Source: Methanobrevibacter ruminantium M1
GTDB lineage: Archaea > Methanobacteriota > Methanobacteria > Methanobacteriales > Methanobacteriaceae
NCBI RefSeq assembly: GCF_000024185.1
Contig: NC_013790.1
Location: forward strand, 1,201,501-1,265,500
DNA length: 64,000 nt
Direction of reading: 5' to 3'
The translations under genes and the position numbers were made by a program. Below are positions 27,443 to 39,400 of this stretch, piece by piece; position 1 is the first letter of the stretch; every line of letters starts with the position of its first letter. The notes beneath the pieces were generated by a model. That model did not search any database, was not told the DNA's origin, and saw only the letters and a program-made list of their open reading frames with translations.

Positions 27443-30400
27443 ATGAATAATAAGACATTATTTATCATTGGTTTATTCATATGTCTTTTATTTACCATAC
27501 CTATGGTATCAGCTGCAGATGCTGATTCCAATTTAATTGATAATTCAGTAATTGGAACAAATATCAATTCACAAGCAATTACAACATCTGATGCAAGTAT
27601 TGATCACAGTTCAAATGCAAATGCAATCAATACTAATATTAATTCTGATGATATTGTTTCTAATAACAATAACAATAATTCCATAATTGATATTAATGAT
27701 TCCGATATTGAATCTCAAAAGGATGGTTCAAGTAAGAATATTATCAAGTCTACCAATAAAAATACAAATGATTCCAATAATGAAACTGAAGATAATATTC
27801 TAGTAACTGATATCAATTTAGGTAAAAATAATAAAAATTCAAATGATAAAAATATTTTAAGTGCAAATGCACTAACTGCTGATGGAACTGGTACAACTTT
27901 CGGTGACTTGCAATATATCATTGACCAAGATACAACCGGTACCATTACTTTAGATAAAAATTATAAATTCGAATCTGGCACTGATGATGCTTATCTCGAT
28001 GGTATAACTATAAATAAGGCCATTACTATAAATGGTGGAAATCATACTATCGATGGAGACCACTTGGCTAGAATATTTAATATTAATACTGGATCTGCTT
28101 CCGATATTGTTGTTTTAAATAGCATCCATTTCATTAATGGTATGGCAGATGGCAGTGGCGATAATGCCAATGGTGGTGCTATTTATATTGGTTCTCCAAC
28201 TACCTTAAATTATATTACTGCAATCAATTGTACAGCTACTGGTAATGGTGGTGCCATATATGCACATGCAGATGGTACCAATATTGCAGCTAATTACCTA
28301 TACCTATATAACAACACTGCAGTGAATGGTGGTGCATTATATGTTTATGGTAATGATTATACAGTCACAGTAGTGGATGCCCGATACAATTCTGCAAGTG
28401 GAAATGGTGGTGCAATGTATGCATACGGAAACAGTTTCCACCTTAACAAGGTTAACTTCATTAACAATACGGCATACGGTGAAGATTCAGAAGGTGGTGC
28501 AATATTCTTTGCCCATAATTCTGATGATAGTATTGTTAACAATTCCTACTTTGCAAACAACTCTGCAAATAGAGATGGTGGTGCAATAGTTTGGGATCAA
28601 GGTGCACACTTCGGTGAACTTTATAATTCCAAGTTCTACAACAATACTGCTAACCATAGTTCAGGTGCTGTTCGTTGGAGTGGTGAAAATGGTACCATTG
28701 ACAATTGTAGTTTTATTGACAACAAGGCTTATGGAACCAATTTAGAACCTGGTGATTTTGATCAAGGCGGTGACCAGATTCTTGGTGGTAATGGTGGTGC
28801 TATTACTTGGTTAGGTTCTGTGGGTATTATTAGGAATTCAAACTTCACTGATAACTATGCAGAGGCAAATGGTGGAGGTATGTTCCTTATAGCTTTCGAT
28901 ATTAATGACCCTAATTCCATATGTAACGATACCCATATTATCAACTGTAACTTCATTAGTAATGATGCTGGACTTAATGGTGGTGCATTAGATTGGGACG
29001 GTAAGGCTTACAATGGTTCTGTATCTGGTTCCAAATTTTATAACAATACCGCTGCACGTAGTGGAGGTGCTATCTTCTGGAAAGGTAATGGAGGTATCAT
29101 AACACAATCTGACTTTAAGTATAACTCTGCAAATGGTACTCATTTAGTTCAGCCTGAAGGATTCCTTACCCCTGGTGGTAATGGTGGTGCGGTAATCATC
29201 ACAGGTAGTGATGTTAATATTACATATTCCAATTTCACTAACAATAGTGCTAGAGCTCGTGGTGGAGCGGTTTACTTGCAGCTCAATAACAATACCATGG
29301 TTTTGAATTCCTCATTTGAAAATAATAGTGCAGGTACTAATGGTGGAGCACTTGACTTTTATACTGGTGCTGAAAATGGTAAGGTAATTAACTCCACATT
29401 TTTGAATAATACTGCTAATCGTAGTGGTGGTGGTATATACTGGAATGGTGAAAAAGGTGTAATTAATGGTAGTATTTTCTATGATAATAAGGCTTTAAAT
29501 CAAGGTACATACGTAAATGGAAGCCAAATTACCGATGGTGGTGACGGTGGTGCTATCATTTGGACAGGTTCACATGGTACTTTAGAAAATTCAACCTTTA
29601 AAAACAACAATGCTACTAACCGTGGTGGAGCTATTTTCCTTGAGAAACATAATCTGGAGGACCCTAATGATTATTGTAAAAATATTACAGTTTTGAATTG
29701 TACATTTGAAAAGAATTCTGCAGGTACCAATGGTGGTGCTATTGATTGGTTTGAAGGTGCAGAAAATGGAAGAATTATTAATTCAACATTCACTGAAAAC
29801 TATGCACGTAGATCTGGTGGTGCTGTATTCTGGAATGGTGTTAATGGTACTATATCCAATTCAACATTTACATTAAACGAAGTAGGTCTTGAAGGTGCAG
29901 ATACTGGAACTGGTGAGACAATTCCAACTGGAGATGATGATGGTGGAGCTATCAAATGGACAGGTGCAAATGGTTTAATTGAAAATTCCATATTTAGAGA
30001 AAATAAGGCTTTAGAAGGTCGTGGTGGAGCAATTTATCTTGAAAACAATGAGAATGGTACTGTTAACAATTGTACTTTCGAATTGAATAGTGCATTTACA
30101 AATGGTGGTGCTATAGACTGGCACGAAGGTGCAAAGAATGGTCAGCTTATCAATTCCACCTTAACAAACAACACTGCTGGACGTAGTGGTGGTGCAGTAT
30201 ATTGGAATGGACACAATGGTACAATCAATGGAACTAATTTTACAGATAACAAGGCATTAGGAACTCATCACACTGAAGGTCAGACTGAAGGTGGAGATGG
30301 TGGTGCAATCATTTGGACAGGTTCCTATGGTACTATTGAGCTTTCTAACTTCCATAATAACAGTGCACGTTGGAGAGGTGGAGCAATCTTCCTTCAGAAA

Positions 30401-33400
30401 AACGTGCATGAAGGGGAAGAGCATTGTTATAATACAACCGTTAAGAATTCCTACTTTGAAGAGAACTTTGCAGGCAGTAACGGTGGTGCTATCGATTGGT
30501 CTGCAGGTGCTATGTATGGTAAATTGATTAATTCAACATTCATAAACAACACTGCGGAACGTAGTGCAGGTGCTGTTTACTGGAATGGTCTATATGGTGA
30601 AATATTAAATTCCACATTTGAAAACAATACTGCTATAGGTAACTTCACTCATGACGTTCGTCCTGAAGTGGATGAAACCTATACTGTTATTGGAGGTAAC
30701 GGTGGTGCTGTTGTAATTACTGGAAGCCATGCAAAAATCGATGGATCCAACTTTACATTCAACACTGCAACAAGACTTGGTGGTGCAATCTTCTTCCACG
30801 ACAATACAAACGGTACTATAAACAATTCCATCTTTACTAATAACACTGCAGGTCTCAATGGTGGAGCCCTTGACTTCTATGAAGGTGCGAGAGATGGTCA
30901 GGTACTTAATTCCACCTTTATCAATAACACTGCAAAGGATGGAAAAGGTGGTGCAATCAACTGGATAGGTACAAATGGTACTGTAGATGGCTGTGACTTT
31001 ATAAACAACACTGCAAATGGATCTGATGATGAGTCTGGTGCAGGTGGTGCAATAAATGTAGATGGTATTAACACCTATATTGCAAATTCAACATTTACAA
31101 ACAACAGCTGTTGGGACGATGGTGGTGCTATCTGTTGGAATGGTGACTTAGGTAAAATCTATAATATTACCTGTTTTAACAATAGCGCTATAGGAAAAGA
31201 CCACAAATCTTCAGGCGGTACCATAAGTATTTATGGTTCAAACCTCACAATGGACAAGGTTAACATAACATTAGGTACAGTGTCCTCAGTAAATGATGAC
31301 AAGGTATCCAAAGGTGGAGGTATATTTGTTACAGGTAATTATGTAAACATTACCAATGCCGAATTTACAAACTGTTCTGCATTGGCTCCTATTGACGATT
31401 CCTCTGCAGGAGCATTGTACATTATCGGTAACAATACCAATGTAGTGAATGCAACATTCAAAAACAACACTGCTTATGAAGACGGTGGTGCAGTATATAT
31501 TTTAGGTGAAAATTGTACCTTGAACAATACATTATTCCTCAATAACGTTGCCCACAACGATGGTGGAGCAATCCAATGGGATGGTAACAATGGTAGAATC
31601 TACAATCTCACTGCTGATGGAAACTATGCAGACAGTGCAAGTGGTTCCTCTAAAGGAGGTACCCTCACTATTGAAGGTAATAATACAGTTATACAAAAAA
31701 TCAATATTTCCAATTCCTATGTTGATAGCGACCATGATTTAGGAGCAGGTAAGTCTACCCAAGGTGGAGCTATATTCCTAACTGGTAATGACTGTAACAT
31801 TACAGATGCTGTATTTGACAATTGTTCTGTAAAATATGTTGCAGATGAATCATCTGGTGGAGCAATGTACATTATCGGTAACAATACCAATGTAGTCAAT
31901 GCTAACTTCACAAATAACTCTGCTGTTGAAGACGGTGGTGCAATATATATTGATGGTGACTATTGTACCTTGAACAATACTGTTTTCATCAATAACACTG
32001 CTCATAATGACGGTGGTGCTGTTGACTGGGAAGGTAATTATGGTCATGTTTACAATTTAACTGCTATTGATAACCATGCAGATAGTGCACATGGTAGTTC
32101 TAAAGGTGGTACTATCCTGCTTGAAGGTGGTCATTGTACATTTGACCAGCTTAACATTTCAAACAGTTATGTAAGCGGTGAAACCTACACAGGTACAAAA
32201 CCTGTTCAAGGTGGAGGTATAGCTATCTCCGGTAATGACTGTAACATTTCCAATTCCGTATTTGACAATTGTTCTGTAAGATATGAAGGAACCAATTCCT
32301 CTGGTGGTGCATTATACATTTGGGGTAACGATACTCATATAGCGAACTGTAATTTCACAAACAACTCTGTTCCTTCCGATGGTGGTGCAATCTATGTTGG
32401 AGGTTCTGACGTAACTGTAGTCGATTCAAATTTCATCGATAACAATGCTTCCCAATCTGGTGGTGCAATCTTCTTGACTGACAATAAGAATTCACAAATT
32501 AATGGTTCAACCTTCAAGAACAATTCTGCGAAAGTGAATGGTGGAGCTATTGACTTCTATGCAGGTGCAGAAGACGGTCTAGTATCTGCTTGTGAATTTG
32601 TTAACAACACTGCTGGTGCTTCCGGTGGTTCCATTTACTGGGAAGGTACCAGAGGTGTAATCGAATACTCTAGCTTTGATGGAAGCAGAGCTTTAGGTAA
32701 TCAAACAAGTGATGCAAACAATGGTAGAGGAGGATCTATCATTTGGCTCGGAGACCACGGTACAATTCGTGGTTGTGACTTTAATGACAGTCAATCCGCT
32801 AAAGAAGGTGCTACATTATATGTTGTAGGTGACCTTATTAAGGTTCAACAATCTAACTTTACCAATTCTCAAACCAATACTAGTGGTGGTATTTACATCC
32901 AAGGTTCAGAAGGTACTATAAGTAATTGTCATATGGAAAACACTACTGCTAAGGAAAGTGGTGGAGCACTTTATGTAAAAGGTAATTATATCTATTTATT
33001 AGATTCTGATATAAATAATGCTACTTCCGTTAATAATGGTTCTGCAATTTATATTACTGGTAACACTACCCATATAGAGAATTCAAATGTAACCAATTGT
33101 AGTTCAAGTTCTGGAAATGGAACCATAATGATTGCAGGTTATAAGACAGTAATGGATGGTGTAAATGTAGATAACAACAAAGCTGTTTCTGCTGGTGCAG
33201 TTCTAATTAGTGGAAGTCAAACCAAAATATCTAACTCTAACTTCACCCATAACAATGCATCCAAGGATGCAGGGGGTATAATGATTAATGGTACTGACAA
33301 TACCATTACAACTTCAAATATCTCTGATAACTATGCTAAAGAAAATGGTGGAGGTATTTACTATACAGGTGATAGAAATACAGTAAGTTATTCTAATATT

Positions 33401-36400
33401 GACCATAACAGTGCTAATAATGGTGCAAATGTATATATGGCTATAAAAGCTAAAGATTGTAAGCTTATAGGTTCCAATATTACAAATGCCAAGGCTAGAA
33501 ACTTTGGTGGTGGAGTAGAATGGTGTGAAAATTCTGAAAATGGATTGATTCAAGATTGTTACTTCTATAACTGTACTTCAACTGCCCACGGAGGTGCTAT
33601 TCACTGGTACCCAGGTAAATATGGTGTTATAGATAATTGTACTTTTGTTGAATGTCATGTAGCTGGTACCAAAAACGGTGGTGCAATATATGCAGGTGCA
33701 AACACTAATGTTAAACCAGTTGGAACAGTTTTATCAAACAGTACATTCATTAACTGTACAACAGGTACCAGAGGTGCTGTAAACTGGAATTCACAAGGTG
33801 GTTTGATTTATAATAACACCTTTATTAATTGTGGTGTAGCTAACACATCTGTTACTACATCTTGGGGTGGTGCCCAAGCTTTACAAATTGAAAAAGGTAA
33901 CAACACTCAAATTATTGCTTGTGAATTTTATAACTGTTCCGGTATCGGTGGAGGAGGAGCATTAAGAGTACAAGGTGATGGCCATAGTGGTTATAATATT
34001 ACAATTGCGAACTGTACATTTGACAATTGTAATAATACCGGTTTAGCTGGTGGTGTATATTTAAGTGATATGGCTAGAAATATAACTTTTGAAAACAATA
34101 CCTTTACCAATAACAGTGCTCCTAATGTAGGTGCATTCTTTATGGACCCTAAAACTGTCATTGTTTCATTTGTAAATAACACATTTATTAATAACTCTGC
34201 TACTGGCAGTTCTGGTTATGCGGGTGCCGCTCAATTAACTGGAAATCTTGAAGTAATCAATTCTACATTCATAGAAAATTCAGCTGTTAGTAAAGCAGGT
34301 GCTATTAATGCTGTTGAAGATTATGATGGAAATAACAATTTAGCTATTATTGGATCCACTTTCCAATACAATAAAGCTAAAGAAGGTTCTGCCATCAATG
34401 CTATTAATTTGGATATGACTGACACAGTTTTACTTGAAAACCAAGCAGCATTTGATAAATGGACAAACCAAAGAAATTCAAGAGCTAATGGTCATGTATC
34501 TATAAATGGTACTTTTGTAGGTAAAGATAACTACTTGAATGGTATTAAGGCTAATGGAGCTACTTTCGATAATGTAACATATTGTGGTGTAAATGGTGGA
34601 GGTTTATATGAAGATACTGTCACCAATACCGATGATGTAACTTCAGCTAAATCCACAAATGAGGTTCATCAGTTAATAGTCTTAGAGATTTATGATTATA
34701 ATAATAATTTAGTGGATACTAAAACCACATTTACTGATGAAAATGGTAAATTCAATTTCGAATTTGACATGGAAAATCCTCAAGATTACTCATACAAGGT
34801 TATTCACCCTGAAGATAATTATTACACTGGTGCAGAATATTCTATTGGAAAAGCTATATCTAATATAACAATCAAATCTCAGAATATTACTCACCCAGAA
34901 GATGAGAATATAACATTTAAGGTAACTGGAGGAAGTGGAACACCTACTGGTAATATTACTGTATTTATCAATGATACTGAAGGTAATGTGATATTTAATG
35001 ATACAATTATTCTTAACAGTACCGGTGAAGCAAAATTATTCTTCCCAAGATTAAATGCAAGCGAATATTACATAGAAGCCAAGTATAATGGTGATAACAA
35101 CTACTTGCCTGACAATGACACTTCCATATTCCATGTAAATATGGCAGAATCATTCATCAAAATTGGAATTGAAAACTACACTTATAATGAAACTAGAAAT
35201 ATCACAATCACAGTGCCATATATAGAATCAGGTAGGATATCCGTTATCGTAACTAATGAAAACTTCACTCAATTATACACAGTCTATGTTAATGAAGGAA
35301 CTGAAGAAGTGCAAATTCAACTTCCTATATTGGATGCAGGTGTTTATGATATTGAAGCAATATTCCATGGAAACAACAATTACTATCCAAGCCAAAATAC
35401 AACTAATTTCACTGTATTTAAAGCTGCTTCAATAATTAACATTACAGCAGACAATGTAAGTGGTGGAGTGAGAGAAACTGTTGATATTCATATCGATCCT
35501 GAAGTTGCAACTCAAAATATAAATCTTACAGTTTATGATGCTCAAGGTAATATTGTTGATCAATATTATGACCTTGGTTTACACGATTCCAGAATTACTC
35601 AAATTCTTACATTGTTACCTAAAGGTAAATACAATGTTACTGTAACTTATCCTGGAGATAAGAATCATAATGCATCTTCAAATTCAACAATCTTCTATGT
35701 AACTAATGATTTATTCCCAATTGAAATCAATGCAACTAATATGACCTATGGTGATGATCAAATCATCAACATTACAGTTCCTGCCAATGCAGACCCAGAT
35801 AAATTATACATTAACATAAATTGTAGTGATTGGCCTGGAAATAAAACTGTAACTGAATTAGGATTGACTATTGATGAAAATGGTTTAATACAAATAGATA
35901 CTACTAACACTAATTTATTTGCAAATAAAATAGATGCAGGTAATTACACTATTAATGTTTATTATCCTGGTGATGATGACTTCTTATCCAACAGTAGTAG
36001 TGTTGACTTTGAAGTAGCAAAAGCTATTCCTGAAATGAATGTTACTCCAACTAACATTACATATGGAAATCTTGAGGATATTTTAGTCGAAATTGCCCAA
36101 AATGGTAACGTTACCCTATATGTAACTAGTGAAAATGACCCAACTTTAAACATTACTAAGATTGAAGTTGAAATTATTGAAGGTAAAGTCTACTGGAATG
36201 TAAATGATACATACTTGCCAGCAGGCGAATATATGGTTGAGGCAATATTCAATGGAAACAGAAATTATGAATCTGTAAACAAAACAGAAAAATTCAATGT
36301 TACCAAAGCCATTCCTAACATTGTCATTGATGTCGATGATATACATGTTGGTGACAGTGAATACATTAATGTTACTGTCGAAGGTGTCGAACATGGTACC

Positions 36401-39400
36401 ACCCCACAAGGTAACATTAAGATCATTGTCAGAACAATCGATCAAATTGTTGAACTTAATGCCACTGGCCAATACAACTTAACATTAGATGATGAAGTTC
36501 AAGGCAATGGCATAAGTGTAACCGTAATTTATTATGGTGATGATAATTATAATTACACAGAAAAATCTGTATACTATGATGTAACTAAAAAAGAAACTTC
36601 CATTAATGTAACAGGAGCTACTCCTATTTCATATGGAACTATAGAAAATCTTCTAGCTGAAGTAAATGAAACTGGCGTTACAGGAACCATTACCATTTAT
36701 GTAAACAGTACTGTAGATGGATTTATCAATCAAACTCATGTAGCTACAATCACTGTTGATGATGCAGGTAAAGCTACTTGGGATATAGATCAAATCATAT
36801 TACCTGTCGGTTCATATGATGTTACTGCAGTTTACTCTGGTGATGACAAATTTGAAGGTAGTGTATCTACTGTCAAAGTAATCGTTGTAGAAAAGGCTAC
36901 TGATTATGACATCAGTGTAGAAGCCAATAACACTGTTTATGGAACTGATCAAGTCATCATTGTAACTGTTCCTGATAATGCAAATGGTACTGTAACCATA
37001 ACCATAGAAGGTACTGAAATCAGCTTAACCTCACAAGTGGAAAACGGTAAAGCAGTATTTACTATTCCAAATGACCTAGTTGACTTCTTAGAAGTACATG
37101 ATAATTATAATGTAACTGCAACCTATAATGGAGATGATAAATACGCAGCAGGAGTCAAAGCAAGTGACTTATTCAATGTAACCAAAGCTGAATCTCACAT
37201 TAAAGTTGTTGCAGAAGATATTGATTACACTCAAATTGAAAACATTACTGTAATCCTTCCAGATTTCAATGCTACCGGTAAAATAGTGATTACAATTGTT
37301 AATAAATCTGACACCACTCAAATAGTCAGAACTTTAGAAGTTGACCCCTTCACTAATACTACTGGTGTTATCTATCCATTTGAAGGATTATTAGTAGGTA
37401 ATTACACAGTTAAAGTCGAATACAGTGGAGACCATAACTATAATAACAGTGAAAACACTACTGACTTTGAAGTACGTAAGGTAGATCCTACCCTAACTGA
37501 AAACTCACCGGATATCATTTACGGTGCAGATGAAAACATAACTGTTACCATCACCGGTGCTACAGGAGGTGTGGATCCTACCGGAACCATACAAGTTATT
37601 GTTGATGGTGTAACCATTGATACCATTACTATTGGTGATAAAGACTTAGAATTCATTGTAACCAAACCTGGAGTTGATCCACAACACAATATAACTGTTA
37701 TTTACAGTGGAGACAGCAACTATAACCCAGTAACCATTACCGGTGAATTTGCTGTAACTCAAAATAACACTATTGAAATGGAAGAAGTCAGTCCTAACAT
37801 TGTTTATGGTAATAATGAAATAATTACAATCACTCTTCCTAATGATGCAACAGGTACTGTCTATCTTGTAGTCAATGGAACTTATTACACTCCTATTGGT
37901 ATTGATGAAAACCATCAAGCTGTATTTACCATTGTAGCTCCAATCGTAGGAGAATACAACTTCACAGCTTACTACAGTGGAGATGAAAACTACACAGCTA
38001 ATAATATAAGTGGTGCATTCAATGTAACCAAAGCGGATGTAAGTTTATCAGAATCTCACACTGCCACAATTACTTATGGTGCTAATGATACAATTACTGT
38101 AACAATTACTGGTGTTGAAGGTCCTGAAGGAGTATTAGCTCCAACTGGAACCATTAAGGTATTGGTTGATGGAGAAGAAATTGGCAATGTCACCATTGGT
38201 GATGATTTAGTATTTAACTCCATTAGGCCATTTGTAGACCCACAACACAACATAACAATTATTTACAGTGGAGATAATAACTATAATTCCAAAGTCATAG
38301 ACAATACCGTATTGGATACCCTTGTATTCGAAGTTATTAAAAACAATACTCTTGAAATCAGTGAAGATTCTCCAGATATTTTCTATACTGAAAATGAAAC
38401 CATAACTGTAACCATTGCTGGTGATGCAACAGGTACCATTACTGTAACAGTTGGTGGAGAACAAGTAGGAGAAGTAGTCACTATTACTGAAATAACAGAA
38501 GATGACAAAGTATTCACCTTCAACATTACAAAACCTGAAGGTGGAGTATATGATGACTTAACCGTTGTATACAGTGGAGATTCCAATTATGATTCCGCTA
38601 CCATCAATGGTGAATTCACTGTAAGTCCTATTGATCCTAATATCACTGAAGACAGTCCTGATATTGTTTACACAAATAATGAAGTTATTACAATAACTGT
38701 TCCTGAAGGTGCTACCGGTAATCTAACTGTTACTGTCAAAAACAGCAAAGGTGATACAGTAGAGACCAAAAAATTGGTTATAGGTACTGATGATTTGGTT
38801 GTAACTATTGAAAAACCTGCTGTAGATAACTACACTTTCACTGTTGATTACACTGGCTGTACTAATTATACTGAAAAAACCATTACAGGTGAATTTAAAG
38901 TAACAAAAGCATCAAATGAGATTACAGTCGTATCTACCAATATAACCTATGGACAAACTGAAACAATAACCGTAACAGTTCCAGAAGGTGCAACAGGTAA
39001 TGTAACAATTACCGTTGGTACATACACTGATATGTTAGAAATTCCAGAAGGCAGCACTGAAGTAGTATTCACTATTCCAAAAACAGCTGCAGATGAATTG
39101 TTAAGTGTAAGTGATAACTATATTGTATTCGCTAACTACTCCGGTGACAGCAATTATGAATCCGTGGTTGCAAATGCTCCTTTCCATGTAGATCCTGCTA
39201 ACACTACACTCACTATAGAAGTTGCTGATATTACTTATGGTGAAGATGAAATAATCAATGTAACCGTTAATGGAGTAACTGGTGGAGATATTCCAACTGG
39301 ATTTGTAACAATCAAACTCAATGGTACAGACATTGAATTAACCAAACCTGTAGATAGTGAAGGAAAAGTACAATTCAACGTATCAGGATTAGTTGTAGGA

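Noticed and set aside
28377-28589. Short open frames on either strand inside the adhesin gene
   Set aside because: They arise from the repetitive, stop-poor codon pattern of the large gene, recur at the same place in each repeat, and lack ribosome sites.
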